From: Ewingella sp. CoE-038-23
GTDB taxonomy: Bacteria > Pseudomonadota > Gammaproteobacteria > Enterobacterales > Enterobacteriaceae
DNA length: 64,000 nt
Assembly: GCF_040419245.1 (NCBI RefSeq)
Contig: NZ_JAZHOH010000001.1
Location: 3,782,001-3,846,000, forward strand
Reading direction: 5' to 3'
Shown: in pieces, positions 7,928 through 16,307 of the stretch
Numbering within the stretch: position 1 is the first letter of the stretch
How the letters are laid out: each line of letters begins with the position of its first letter
Program-made: the position numbers and the translations under genes
Notes under the pieces: generated by a model
The model's input: only the letters and a program-made list of their open reading frames with translations
Databases searched by the model: none
What the model was told of the DNA's origin: nothing

Positions 7928-9661
7928 CTATTTCGGCCACAAATGCTGAATAATCAGCTGAACGCTGCGATTTCCGCGATATTCATTAATATCCAGCCGA
8001 TAGGCCAGTTCAACTTCTCGCACGCTACTGTCCGGCCAAAAAGTCGGATCGATGTTGAACGCAATGCCGTCGAGCAGCGGCCCGCCGCCAATAGGCTCAA
8101 TCATCAGTTTTAGATGGCGCTCTTTGAGCAGCTTTTGTTGCAAGATGCGGAAACGCCCGTCGAAGGTTGGCTCGGGGAAGGACTGTCCCCAAGGGCCGCC
8201 GTCGCGCAACAGCTCGGCGGTATCAATGGTCAGCTCCTGACCCGCCAGCTCGCCGTCAGACCAAATCACGCCTTCCAGATGCGAGGGATCCAGCCATTCG
8301 CCGACCAATTGTGCAAACCGATCGCGGAACTCATCAAATTTGGCTTCTTCCAGCGACAAGCCTGCCGCCATTGCGTGCCCGCCAAACTTCATCATGAGAC
8401 CCGGATGCAAGGTATCAATACGCTCGAGAGCGTCGCGCATATGTAAACCGGCAATGGAACGGCCGGAGCCTTTCAATACGCCGTCGCCAGCCGGAGCAAA
8501 AGCAATGACCGGCCGATTGAAACGCTCTTTGAGGCGTGAAGCCAAAATGCCCACCACGCCCTGATGCCACTCTGGGTGATACATTGCCAGACCATAGGGC
8601 AGCGCGTCGCTGCTGCTTTCCAGCTTGTCGCACAGCGCCAGCGCCTCGACTTGCATCCCCTGCTCGATTTCTCGACGGGTTTGGTTCAAAGCGTCTAAAT
8701 CACTGGCCAGCGCCCGCGCCTGCGCAATGTCATCACTGAGCAGCAACGCCACGCCCACCGACATATCATCTAAGCGCCCCGCCGCATTTAAACGCGGGCC
8801 GAGGGCAAAGCCGAGGTCACTGGCCGCCAGCGTGCGCGCTTCGCGATTTGCCACTTCTAACAAGGCGCGAATGCCCGGACGGCACTTACCGGCGCGAATG
8901 CGGTTCAGCCCCTGATAAACCAAAATGCGGTTATTGGCATCAAGAGGTACCACGTCAGCCACGGTGCCTAACGCCACTAAATCTAACCATTCGGCAAGAT
9001 TTGGCGCGGTAAGGCCCTGCTCTTCGAACCAGCCGCTTTTATTGAGCGCGGCGCGAAGGGCCAGCATCAAGTAGAAGGCTACGCCAACGCCCGCCAAGGA
9101 TTTGGAGGGGAATTCGCAACCGTGCAGATTGGGGTTAATAATGGCTTCAGCGGCAGGCAGGGTGTCGCCCGGCAAGTGGTGATCGGTGACCAGCACTTGA
9201 ATGCCTTTCTCGTGGGCTAAGTCGACGCCCGCGTGAGATGAAATGCCGTTATCAACTGTCAGAATCAGTTCGGCCCCCCGCGCGGCGGCTTGTTCAACCA
9301 CCTCAGGGCTAAGCCCGTAACCATCTTCAAAACGGTTAGGCACCAGATACTTTATCTCACTGCATCCCATGCTGCGCAGCGAGAGTACGGTTAGCGCGGT
9401 GCTGGTCGCGCCATCGGCGTCGAAGTCGCCCACCACCATAATGCGCAGGCGGTCGCGCAGGGCTTTCTGCAATAATTCTACGGCAGCATCAATGCCATCA
9501 AGTTGCTGATATCCCAGCAATCCTTTAACACTGCGCTCAAGCTCCTGCGCACCTTTAATACCGCGCGCGCTGTATAAGCGGCGCAGTAAAGGTGAAAGCT
9601 CGGCAGGGAGATTAGCGCCGTCAGCTGCCTGACGACGACGAAGTTGGGTCTGCAAAGTCAC
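7928..9661 (-). CDS. recJ: Single-stranded-DNA-specific exonuclease RecJ
   Basis: 5'-to-3' exonuclease acting in RecF-pathway recombination, mismatch repair and base excision repair. 577 residues, identical in length to E. coli RecJ. DHH phosphoesterase motifs are in order: D79-F-D81-A-D83 (motif I), VDNGIS with D137 (motif II) and TD160-H161-H162 (the DHH motif). The C-terminal DHHA1 region has GGHAMAAGLSL and the RecJ OB-fold follows. The gene starts six bases after dsbC, so xerD-dsbC-recJ is one transcription unit. A 151-bp gap separates it from prfB. Confidence 0.98.
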   Translation of the reverse strand: MTLQTQLRRRQAADGANLPAELSPLLRRLYSARGIKGAQELERSVKGLLGYQQLDGIDAAVELLQKALRDRLRIMVVGDFDADGATSTALTVLSLRSMGCSEIKYLVPNRFEDGYGLSPEVVEQAAARGAELILTVDNGISSHAGVDLAHEKGIQVLVTDHHLPGDTLPAAEAIINPNLHGCEFPSKSLAGVGVAFYLMLALRAALNKSGWFEEQGLTAPNLAEWLDLVALGTVADVVPLDANNRILVYQGLNRIRAGKCRPGIRALLEVANREARTLAASDLGFALGPRLNAAGRLDDMSVGVALLLSDDIAQARALASDLDALNQTRREIEQGMQVEALALCDKLESSSDALPYGLAMYHPEWHQGVVGILASRLKERFNRPVIAFAPAGDGVLKGSGRSIAGLHMRDALERIDTLHPGLMMKFGGHAMAAGLSLEEAKFDEFRDRFAQLVGEWLDPSHLEGVIWSDGELAGQELTIDTAELLRDGGPWGQSFPEPTFDGRFRILQQKLLKERHLKLMIEPIGGGPLLDGIAFNIDPTFWPDSSVREVELAYRLDINEYRGNRSVQLIIQHLWPK

Positions 9662-9667
9662 TTAAAA

Positions 9668-10387
9668 TCAACCACCGGTTTTTTGTGAAGGTTCCTGCGC
9701 GTCGAGCATGGCGGCCATCTCTTTTGGCGGCTGGTAACCTGGGATCATCATGCCGTTTTCAAGCACAATCGCCGGAGTTCCCGATACGCCGAACTGAACG
9801 CCCAATTGGAAATGTTTGGAGATGTCGGTTTTACAGCTCGCTGGAGAAATATCGTCGCCACGCATCGCCGCATCAAAGGACTGTTTGCGGTTGCCGGTGC
9901 ACCAGATGGACTGCATGTCTTTTTCCGCTTTGGAATTCAGACCCTGACGAGGGAAAGCCAGATAACGCACGGTAATGCCGAGATCGTTATAGTCCTGCAT
10001 CTGCTGGTGCAGCTTGTGGCAATAGCCGCAGGTAATGTCGGTAAACACCGTGATCACATGTTTTTCTTTCGCCGCTTTATAGATGATCATTTCGCTTTTC
10101 AGCGAATCTAACTTTTTGATAAGCATCTGGTTAGTAACGTTCACAGGCTGGGTGCCACTGACATCAAACATCGGGCCTTGCAGAACGTGTTTACCGTCTT
10201 CGGTGACATAAATCACGCCGCTGTCAGTCGTTACCGCTCTCAAACCGGCGACCGGCGAGGGCTGAACTTCAACGTTTTTCATTCCGAGCTTGTTCAGGGT
10301 TCCCTGGACTGCCGCATCGTCAGCCTGGGCCGCGCCAGTAATACAGGCAGCCAGTAACGTTAACAGCATTAAACCTTTTTTCATCAT
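9668..10387 (-). CDS. dsbC: Periplasmic disulfide isomerase DsbC
   Basis: Homodimeric thiol:disulfide isomerase that reshuffles wrong disulfides and is kept reduced by DsbD. 239 residues with a signal peptide cleaved after QA22. A cystatin-like dimerization domain is followed by a thioredoxin fold carrying the active-site C120-G-Y-C123. The structural pair C163/C185 and the cis-proline loop SGTPAI are present. The mature length (217) matches E. coli (216). It lies between xerD and recJ as in E. coli. Confidence 0.97.
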   Translation of the reverse strand: MMKKGLMLLTLLAACITGAAQADDAAVQGTLNKLGMKNVEVQPSPVAGLRAVTTDSGVIYVTEDGKHVLQGPMFDVSGTQPVNVTNQMLIKKLDSLKSEMIIYKAAKEKHVITVFTDITCGYCHKLHQQMQDYNDLGITVRYLAFPRQGLNSKAEKDMQSIWCTGNRKQSFDAAMRGDDISPASCKTDISKHFQLGVQFGVSGTPAIVLENGMMIPGYQPPKEMAAMLDAQEPSQKTGG

Positions 10388-10410
10388 TTCGTCCTTTATC
10401 TCCTCGCGCG

Positions 10411-11316
10411 TTAGCCGCGAGGGTGATGTTGTTGATGTAGCTGTTTAAGTCGTTCAGTCGCTACATGGGTATAAATTTGAGTGGTCGACAGATCGCTGTG
10501 ACCTAATAGCATTTGTACGACACGCAAGTCAGCCCCGTGGTTCAGTAAATGGGTGGCAAAAGCGTGACGTAAGACGTGCGGAGAGAGCCGCTCGGCATCA
10601 ATACCCGCAAGGATCGCATAGTGTTTGATGCGATGCCAGAAAGTCTGGCGGGTCATTTTCTGCGCGCGGTTGCTCGGGAATACCACATCTACCGAAGCCC
10701 CGTTGAGCATCCACGGGCGACCATGTTCGAAGTAGTTTTCAATCCAATACACCGCCTCTTCGCCCATCGGCACCAGCCGCTCTTTGTCGCCTTTACCGAT
10801 GACACGCACCACGCCTTGGCGCAGGCTGATATCGCTGAGCGTTAAACCGACCAGCTCCGAGACGCGCAGGCCGGTGGCATAGAGCAACTCCAGCATTGCC
10901 TTGTCGCGCAGCTCCAATGGAATATCAACGTTGGGGGCAGCCAGAAGCGCGTCGACCTGCGCCTCGCTAAGATCCTTTGGCAAACGCTGAGGCAGTTTTG
11001 GCGAGGAGAGCAGCGCCGTCGGGTCATCGTGGCGCAGCGATTCGCGGTTCATATATTGAAACAGGCGACGCATCGCGCTGAGCAGGCGAGCCGAACTGGT
11101 GGCCTTATAGCCGCCCTCGACGCGTTCAGCCAGAAAAGCCTGGAGATCGGCAGCCTGCACGTTCGTCAGGTCGGTTTCATGGTGACTCAGCCAGCCGAGC
11201 AGGGATTTCAAATCCAGACGATAAGACGCCAGCGTATTTTCCGCGAGATTACGCTCTATCCATAGCGTATCCAAAAACTGCTCGCAAAGAGCCTGATCAT
11301 GGTCAGCATTCGGCAC
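10411..11316 (-). CDS. xerD: Site-specific tyrosine recombinase XerD
   Basis: Acts with XerC at dif under FtsK control to resolve chromosome dimers. 301 residues (E. coli 298) starting at GTG, chosen because AAGGAG stands five bases upstream and homology begins there. An N-terminal SAM-like core-binding domain precedes the catalytic domain. All catalytic residues are seen: R151 (GLRVSEL), K175 (IGKGDK), H247 and R250 (HVLRH), H273 (LLGHS) and nucleophile Y282 (TQIYTHV). It is the first gene of xerD-dsbC-recJ. Confidence 0.97.
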   Translation of the reverse strand: MPNADHDQALCEQFLDTLWIERNLAENTLASYRLDLKSLLGWLSHHETDLTNVQAADLQAFLAERVEGGYKATSSARLLSAMRRLFQYMNRESLRHDDPTALLSSPKLPQRLPKDLSEAQVDALLAAPNVDIPLELRDKAMLELLYATGLRVSELVGLTLSDISLRQGVVRVIGKGDKERLVPMGEEAVYWIENYFEHGRPWMLNGASVDVVFPSNRAQKMTRQTFWHRIKHYAILAGIDAERLSPHVLRHAFATHLLNHGADLRVVQMLLGHSDLSTTQIYTHVATERLKQLHQQHHPRG

Positions 11317-11467
11317 GTTGACTCCTTAATTTCATTCGGCTGCGTCCTCAACGAGGGTTTCAGCGTCCGGCGATTAGCCCTCATTATGCCTGCCATTGTG
11401 ACGGAGTGCTGAGCAAATCTGTTACACTATCTGCCATTCACATTCTTATGACGTTACGGCAACAAGC

Positions 11468-11989
11468 ATGAAGATTGGTCTTTTTTACGGCTCAAGCACC
11501 TGTTACACCGAAATGGCCGCGGAGAAAATTCGCGAAATTCTGGGTGAAGAGCTGGTCGATTTGCACAATTTGAAAGATGTCGATCCGGTCAAAATGGAAG
11601 AGTATGACATTCTGATCCTCGGCATTCCGACGTGGGATTTCGGCGAAATACAGGAAGATTGGGAAGCCATTTGGGACAAACTTCCGACGCTGGATCTCAA
11701 CGGAAAAATTATCGCCATGTACGGCATGGGAGACCAGCTGGGCTACGGGGAATGGTTCCTCGACGCACTCGGCATGCTTTATGATCGCTTACTGCCACTA
11801 GGCGTGCAGTTTATTGGCTTCTGGCCGATTGACGGTTTTGAATTCACCAGTCCAAAACCGCTGAGTGCCGACGGCAAGCACTTCGTCGGCCTGGCGCTTG
11901 ATGAAGTCAACCAGTACGACCTGAGCGAAGAACGCCTGCAAGACTGGTGCGACCAAATCTTGATAGAGATGGACGCGCTACTCGGCTAA
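11468..11989 (+). CDS. fldB: Flavodoxin 2
   Basis: FMN-binding electron carrier; in E. coli FldB belongs to the SoxRS regulon. 173 residues, the E. coli length. The phosphate-binding loop YGSSTCYTE is at residues 8-16. The long-chain flavodoxin insertion is present, with a [18 protein letters not shown] segment around the isoalloxazine. It is divergent from xerD across about 150 bp and convergent with cptA. Confidence 0.95.
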   Translation: MKIGLFYGSSTCYTEMAAEKIREILGEELVDLHNLKDVDPVKMEEYDILILGIPTWDFGEIQEDWEAIWDKLPTLDLNGKIIAMYGMGDQLGYGEWFLDALGMLYDRLLPLGVQFIGFWPIDGFEFTSPKPLSADGKHFVGLALDEVNQYDLSEERLQDWCDQILIEMDALLG

Positions 11990-12002
11990 TGCCGCCCGCC
12001 AC

Positions 12003-12027
12003 AGGAGGCTCAGCACTCGAGCCTCTT
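12003..12027 (+). terminator. Hairpin between fldB and cptA
   Basis: Arms GAGGCTC (12005-12011) and GAGCCTC (12019-12025) pair exactly just after fldB and before the convergent cptA stop. The U-tract is poor (TTGGG), so termination is only probable. Confidence 0.45.
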
Positions 12028-12059
12028 GGGCTATACCCTTTGCGCACATCCGAAGCGGG

Positions 12060-12509
12060 TTACTGCTGGCCGTTTTCCTGCTGCTGAGCACTCAGCAATA
12101 GCTGGCGCAAACGCCGCCACTCTTCCTGACTCATGCTGTCTGATGAAAGCCACAGCTTCTGCCGTGAACTCTTCATCGCCTGCCTTAAGCCACCTTTGCG
12201 CTTTTCGCGCTGCAATGACAAAAGCATGCCGCTTTTCAGCATCCACGCCGGTTTGATGATAACCCACTCTTGCTGCTGCCAAATAACCCGCTGGTTATCG
12301 AGCAGGCTTATCTCACCGTGACGCGACGTAATGCGCCGCTGGCTGCGAATACATTCGAAAATGACCACCAGCAGTAGCGTCATCCACACTGGCCAATAGC
12401 CCGCAGACCAAGGCGCCAGCAGAATAAGCAGCATTATCGCACCGTGGATCCCCAGTGAGATGAGCTGCGAGCGCCATGAAACCCGTAAATCACATTGCCA
12501 CAGGGCCAC
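12060..12509 (-). CDS. cptA: CptA/YgfX, inner-membrane protein paired with SdhE
   Basis: 149 residues from a GTG at 12509, chosen because [14 protein letters not shown] aligns with the N-terminus of E. coli YgfX (135 residues); an upstream extension to 12560 lacks homology. Two membrane helices form a hairpin around residues 18-55, followed by a soluble tail with a conserved ILK-W-like WMLKSGM segment. In E. coli YgfX has been reported as a toxin affecting MreB and FtsZ, with SdhE/YgfY once proposed as its antitoxin; Serratia work links the pair to flavinylation and pigment. It overlaps sdhE by 20 bases, implying translational coupling. Confidence 0.88.
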   Translation of the reverse strand: MALWQCDLRVSWRSQLISLGIHGAIMLLILLAPWSAGYWPVWMTLLLVVIFECIRSQRRITSRHGEISLLDNQRVIWQQQEWVIIKPAWMLKSGMLLSLQREKRKGGLRQAMKSSRQKLWLSSDSMSQEEWRRLRQLLLSAQQQENGQQ

Positions 12510-12774
12510 GGTCTTTATTTCGCGTCTGAATGAGGGCCACCATCCGTTGTAACTCGGCATCTTTTGGTTCGCCGTGATTCATCAACCAGTTGAATAAATC
12601 AGGGTCATCACAGGTCAACAGACGGGCAAATAGCGCCTTATCTGTATCATCAAGGCTGTCATACTCATATTCAAAAAAAGGCATGATGGAGATATCAAGC
12701 TCGCGCATACCGCGACGACAAGCCCAGTGAATGCGGGACTTGTTATGAATATCCAGTGGGGCTTTGCTTTCCAT
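12490..12774 (-). CDS. sdhE: FAD assembly factor SdhE
   Basis: Small cytoplasmic protein that promotes covalent FAD attachment to SdhA and FrdA. 94 residues (E. coli 88, which begins at the later MDINNK). The signature RRGMRELD, containing the RGxxE motif needed for flavinylation, is at about residues 20-27, and [13 protein letters not shown] and [12 protein letters not shown] follow as in the family. It is divergent from ygfZ, another cofactor-assembly gene. Confidence 0.96.
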   Translation of the reverse strand: MESKAPLDIHNKSRIHWACRRGMRELDISIMPFFEYEYDSLDDTDKALFARLLTCDDPDLFNWLMNHGEPKDAELQRMVALIQTRNKDRGPVAM

Positions 12775-13035
12775 AGGCTGGCTCTTTATTGGAGTACATT
12801 AATGATTATTTAATCGGTCTGGGAAGATTCTACCAGCCTGCACACCTCAGGCGTAACCTTTACATGCCTCAATGTTCATATCTCCATCACGCCTCGCATA
12901 AAGACAAGCAACGGTGATGTAACGCGCCATTCTCCTGCGAGGTGTCTTGGAAATGGCATAAATTGAGTTTGCAAAGCAGGCTAGCTCTTTTACCATGAAG
13001 TTAATTGTCCATTTACCTCAGCCTAGGATTGCATC
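12775..13035. promoter_or_regulatory. Divergent promoter region sdhE / ygfZ
   Basis: This 261-bp gap has no gene and must carry the start sites for sdhE-cptA (minus) and ygfZ (plus). I could not assign individual boxes with confidence. Confidence 0.6.
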
Positions 13036-14028
13036 ATGGCGTACAAGTTTCCGTTTCCACCGCAAAAACCTTCAGCTTCATCACATCTGCCGCTGACTTT
13101 AATTTCACTGGAAGACTGGGCGATGGTCACCATGACCGGCGCAGATACAGTGAAATATTTGCAAGGTCAGGTCACGGCCGACGTCGAGGCGCTCTCTCCA
13201 GACCAACACATCCTGTGTGCTCACTGCGATGCGAAAGGCAAAATGTGGAGCAATATGCGTCTGTTCAAGCGCGGTGACGGCATGGCTTTCATCGAGCGCC
13301 GCAACCTGCGAAACCAGCAGATGACCGAAATGAAAAAGTACGCCGTGTTCTCGAAAGTGACGTTCACTGAAGACGACGACGTGGTGCTGCTGGGCGTGGC
13401 CGGTTTCCAGGCCAACGCCGCCCTGAAAGGCGTATTCTCCAGCTTGCCTACTGCCGAACAGCCGGTGGTTCAGCAAGATGAAAGCACCCTGCTGTACCTG
13501 CCGCTGCCGGCCGAGCGCTATCTGATTGTCACCAGCCCTGAAAAGGCGGAACAAGTGGTAACGGAGATTGGCGATCAGGCCCAGTTGAATGACAGCCAAC
13601 AGTGGCTGGCGCTGGATATTGAAGCTGGTTATCCGGTAATTGATACCGTCAACACCGTGCAATTCATCCCGCAGGCCACCAATATTCAGGCGCTGGACGG
13701 CATCAGCTTCAGTAAAGGCTGCTACGCCGGTCAGGAGATGGTGGCGCGCGCCAAATACCGCGGAGCCAATAAACGCGCTCTGTACTGGCTGGCGGGTAAA
13801 GCCAGCAAGGTTCCAGCTGCCGGGGATGATTTAGAGTTACAACTGGGTGAGAACTGGCGTCGTACCGGCACCATTCTGGCCGCCAGCCAGCTCAACGACG
13901 GTTCACTGTGGGTACAAGCCGTGCTCAACAATGACCTCGACGCCGACGCCAACCTGCGCGTACGCGACGACGCCGCAAGCCAGCTGAGCATTCAGCCACT
14001 GCCGTATTCGTTGGTGGAAGAGAAGTAA
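13036..14028 (+). CDS. ygfZ: tRNA-modifying / Fe-S cluster maintenance protein YgfZ
   Basis: Folate-dependent protein of the GcvT/YgfZ fold that supports activity of Fe-S enzymes such as MiaB. 330 residues (E. coli 326). The family signature KGCYAGQE is present with the essential cysteine at 229. GDLTGA-like folate-pocket sequence appears near the N-terminus ([19 protein letters not shown]). It stands divergent from sdhE as in E. coli. Its 3' side merges into a tandem ERIC array; the last codons (GAAGAGAAGTAATCG) resemble the linker repeated in that array. Confidence 0.96.
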   Translation: MAYKFPFPPQKPSASSHLPLTLISLEDWAMVTMTGADTVKYLQGQVTADVEALSPDQHILCAHCDAKGKMWSNMRLFKRGDGMAFIERRNLRNQQMTEMKKYAVFSKVTFTEDDDVVLLGVAGFQANAALKGVFSSLPTAEQPVVQQDESTLLYLPLPAERYLIVTSPEKAEQVVTEIGDQAQLNDSQQWLALDIEAGYPVIDTVNTVQFIPQATNIQALDGISFSKGCYAGQEMVARAKYRGANKRALYWLAGKASKVPAAGDDLELQLGENWRRTGTILAASQLNDGSLWVQAVLNNDLDADANLRVRDDAASQLSIQPLPYSLVEEK

Positions 14029-14038
14029 TCGAAATAAT

Positions 14039-14059
14039 GGAGGAAAGATATTTTCCTCC
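14039..14059 (+). terminator. Hairpin after ygfZ
   Basis: GGAGGAAA and TTTCCTCC form an 8-bp stem with a short loop, ten bases past the ygfZ stop. There is no following U-run, so it may only stabilise the 3' end. Confidence 0.4.
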
Positions 14060-14088
14060 CTCAATAGCAGACGCTGAATTTACCTATA

Positions 14089-14196
14089 TCATTCGCACTG
14101 TATCAAGGCGGCAAGGGGATGAATCCCTGAGAGCTTACACTGGTAAGTGACCAGGGTGAGTCCCCGCAGCCAACGCTGAGACAGTGCGAAGGATGA
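14089..14196. repeat. ERIC element, copy 1 of array
   Basis: Imperfect palindrome from TCATTCGCACTGT to ACAGTGCGAAGGATGA. The centre matches the classical ERIC1R and ERIC2 primer sites: TGAATCCC..GAGCTTACA followed by GTAAGTGACCAGGGTGAG. Confidence 0.92.
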
Positions 14197-14249
14197 AGTA
14201 ATTGAAAAAGATTTCTCTCCATCAATAGCAGACGCTGGATTTACCTAAA

Positions 14250-14357
14250 TCATTCGCACTGTATCAAGGCGGCAAGGGGATGAATCCCTGAGAGCTTACA
14301 CTGGTTAGTGACCAGAGTGAGTCCCCGAAGCCAACGCAGAGACAGTGCGAAGGATGA
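14250..14357. repeat. ERIC element, copy 2 of array
   Basis: Same 108-bp core as copy 1, with small changes (GGTTAGTGACCAGAGTGAG, and GAAGCCAACGCAGA instead of GCAGCCAACGCTGA). Confidence 0.92.
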
Positions 14358-14411
14358 CGTAATTGAAAAAGATCATCTCTCCATCAATAGCAGACGCTGG
14401 ATTTACCTAAA

Positions 14412-14519
14412 TCATTCGCACTGTATCAAGGCGGCAAGGGGATGAATCCCTGGAAGCTTACACTGGTAAGTGACCAGGGTGAATCCCCGCAGCCAACGCT
14501 GAGACAGTGCGAAGGATGA
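14412..14519. repeat. ERIC element, copy 3 of array
   Basis: Same 108-bp core. It differs by TGGAAGCTTACA and GGGTGAATCC in the central palindrome. Confidence 0.92.
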
Positions 14520-14572
14520 CGTAATTGAAAAAGATCTCTCTCCACCAATAGCAGACGCTGGATTTACCTAAA

Positions 14573-14680
14573 TCATTTGCACTGTATCAAGGCGGCAAGG
14601 GGATGAATCCCTGGGAGCTTACACTGGTAAGTGACCAGGGTGAATCCCCGCAGCCAACGCTGAGACAGTGCGAAGGATGA
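14573..14680. repeat. ERIC element, copy 4 of array
   Basis: Same core with TCATTTGCACTGT at the left end and TGGGAGCTTACA in the centre. Its right end lies only seven bases from the trhA stop codon, so trhA transcripts read straight into it. Confidence 0.92.
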
Positions 14681-14687
14681 AGGTAAA

Positions 14688-15332
14688 TCAGATATAGAAG
14701 TAAACCGCGAAGAAATGGCAGGCACACCCGCCCAGCACAAAGCCGTGCCAGATAGCATGCCCGAAGCGAATTCGCTTAGAGGCGTAGAAAATCACCCCCA
14801 GCGTATATAGCAACCCGCCGATAGCCAGCAGCGCCACGCCGCCCGCAGAAAGACGTACCGCCAGCTGATAAATAACAATCAGTGACAGCCAGCCCATGGT
14901 GAGATAAGTGATCAGCGACAACACTTCAAACCGATGTGCAAAGGCCATTTTAAAAATCACGCCAAACAGCGCCAGTCCCCAAATGACCGCCATCAGGCCT
15001 CTTGCCAGCGGCGAGTTCAACCCCACCAGCAGGAATGGCGTATAGGTGCCGGCGATTAAGATATAAATGGCGCAGTGATCGAGCTTTTTCAGCCAGTATT
15101 TGGCTTTTTCATGCGGAATGGCATGGTACAGCGTGGAAGCCAAAAACAGCAGGATCATGCTGCCGCCGTAGAGGCTATAGCTAGTGATTGCTATCACGCC
15201 AGCATTGGTCGCCATAGCTTGAACAAGAAGTAAAACCAGTCCTACGATACCCAACACTAACCCGACGCCATGGCTCAGGCTGTTGGCTATCTCTTCGGCC
15301 CAGGGATAAGCCTGAGGCAACGATTTAGTCAT
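14688..15332 (-). CDS. trhA: Hemolysin III / TrhA (YqfA) family membrane protein
   Basis: 214 residues (E. coli YqfA 219) with seven predicted membrane segments of the PAQR/haemolysin III fold. Conserved features include the N-terminal E-xx-N-SLSHG motif ([12 protein letters not shown]), [17 protein letters not shown] and the C-terminal HAIWHGFVL histidines that would bind zinc. In E. coli the protein influences membrane energetics and lipid homeostasis; a haemolytic role is not established. GAGGG upstream supports the start. It is the last backbone gene before the 20-kb accessory block. Confidence 0.92.
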   Translation of the reverse strand: MTKSLPQAYPWAEEIANSLSHGVGLVLGIVGLVLLLVQAMATNAGVIAITSYSLYGGSMILLFLASTLYHAIPHEKAKYWLKKLDHCAIYILIAGTYTPFLLVGLNSPLARGLMAVIWGLALFGVIFKMAFAHRFEVLSLITYLTMGWLSLIVIYQLAVRLSAGGVALLAIGGLLYTLGVIFYASKRIRFGHAIWHGFVLGGCACHFFAVYFYI

Positions 15333-15657
15333 AAATTACTAACCCTCGAGGTAATTTTGATAAAAGATTGAGAAGAAAAATTGGTCAAAAATTTACCTAC
15401 TCAGTAGGGTAACTGAGAATAATTCCAGTGTACACGTGTAAGCCAAAAATTAGTATTAACTGTTGTAACATACTCTTAGCTTGGTAAGCATTTCGGAACA
15501 ACCCGAGTCTGAAGCCCTTCTAATCGTTCAAGTTATTAATAATTCCGGTGAATTATCATTCGAGAAAAATCTCGGCTGATTTATGTAAAGACATGATTTT
15601 TTGGCCTCATCGGATTATCGTAGGGGGGAATTCCCTGCCAATGACTGAGGTTTGATT
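15333..15657. other. 325-bp divergent intergenic region, trhA / HD hydrolase
   Basis: No gene seen. It is AT-rich and should hold both promoters. The imperfect palindrome TTACCTACTCAGTAGGGTAA at 15393-15412, 61 bp before the trhA start, could be an operator. Nothing else is recognisable. Confidence 0.5.
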
Positions 15658-16266
15658 ATGTCTGTAGCTTCTTCCGCGCTGAATTTCGGCTCAATGACCG
15701 ACGTTTTTCAGTTCCTGATGGAAATCGACAAACTGAAAAGCGTACAACGCCGCACTAAGGTGCTTGGCACTCAGCGTCAGGAAAACTCAGCAGAGCACAG
15801 CTGGCACTTCGCTGTGGCGGCTATGTCCCTCGCGCCCTACGCGCCTAAAGATGTCGATATTCAGAAAGTGATCCGCATGGCTCTGGTACACGACATCGTG
15901 GAGATCGACGCCGGCGACGTGCTGGTGTATGACCTTGCCGCCCGCGAAGCCGTGCATGACCAAGAAGTGTTGGCGGCTAAACGCCTGTTCGGCATGCTGC
16001 CTGCGCCACTCGATCAGCAGTTCCTTGATTTGTGGAATGAGTACGAAGCTGGTGAAACCCCGGAAGCGCGCTTTGCGCTGGTGATTGACCGTATTCTGCC
16101 GGTGGTGATGAACCTGAACAATAAAGGTCAAAGCTGGGTGGAGAACAATATCCGTCTGGAGCAGGTTCTGGCGCGCAATTCTTTCATTGGCGACATCAAT
16201 CCAGAGCTGTGGCAACACATTCGCGGCCATCTGGACCATGCTCATGCCCAGGGCTGGTTGAAGTAA
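15658..16266 (+). CDS. HD-domain hydrolase, YfbR/HDDC2-like (probable 5'-deoxynucleotidase)
   Basis: 202 residues from ATG 15658, preceded by TGAGG at seven bases; a TTG two codons upstream is less likely. Metal-binding HD motifs are visible as ENSAEHSWH (first histidine) and VHDIVEIDAGD (the HD pair), with a later VIDRILPVV carrying the last aspartate. This pattern fits COG1896 HD phosphohydrolases such as YfbR and human HDDC2, which dephosphorylate deoxynucleoside monophosphates. The sequence is not the E. coli YfbR orthologue, whose N-terminus differs. It stands alone, convergent with the glycerophosphodiester operon. The substrate is inferred from the family. Confidence 0.8.
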   Translation: MSVASSALNFGSMTDVFQFLMEIDKLKSVQRRTKVLGTQRQENSAEHSWHFAVAAMSLAPYAPKDVDIQKVIRMALVHDIVEIDAGDVLVYDLAAREAVHDQEVLAAKRLFGMLPAPLDQQFLDLWNEYEAGETPEARFALVIDRILPVVMNLNNKGQSWVENNIRLEQVLARNSFIGDINPELWQHIRGHLDHAHAQGWLK

Positions 16267-16271
16267 TGTTT

Positions 16272-16298
16272 ACGCCTCCCTAGCGAAGAGGGAGGCGT
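16272..16298. terminator. Bidirectional terminator between convergent genes
   Basis: The arms ACGCCTCCCT (16272-16281) and AGGGAGGCGT (16289-16298) pair perfectly over 10 bp, between the HD gene stop and the convergent binding-protein stop. The following GTTT gives a weak U-run. Confidence 0.75.
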
Positions 16299-16307
16299 GT
16301 TTAGCAC

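Larger units (their letters stand above)
14061..14690. repeat. Tandem array of four ERIC-containing units (161-162 bp period)
   Basis: Units begin at 14061, 14222, 14384 and 14545, a period of 161, 162 and 161 bp. Each holds a 108-bp ERIC core plus a roughly 53-bp unique linker that includes AATAGCAGACGCTG. The copies differ at few positions; unit 4 diverges after its ERIC core and runs into the trhA stop codon. The array fills the whole convergent space between ygfZ and trhA. It is a tandem duplication of ERIC plus flank, not four separate ERIC insertions. Confidence 0.93.

Noticed and set aside
14061..14690. CRISPR array interpretation of the 161-bp repeats
   Set aside because: The whole unit including the linker is repeated, the core is a known ERIC palindrome and no variable spacers exist.
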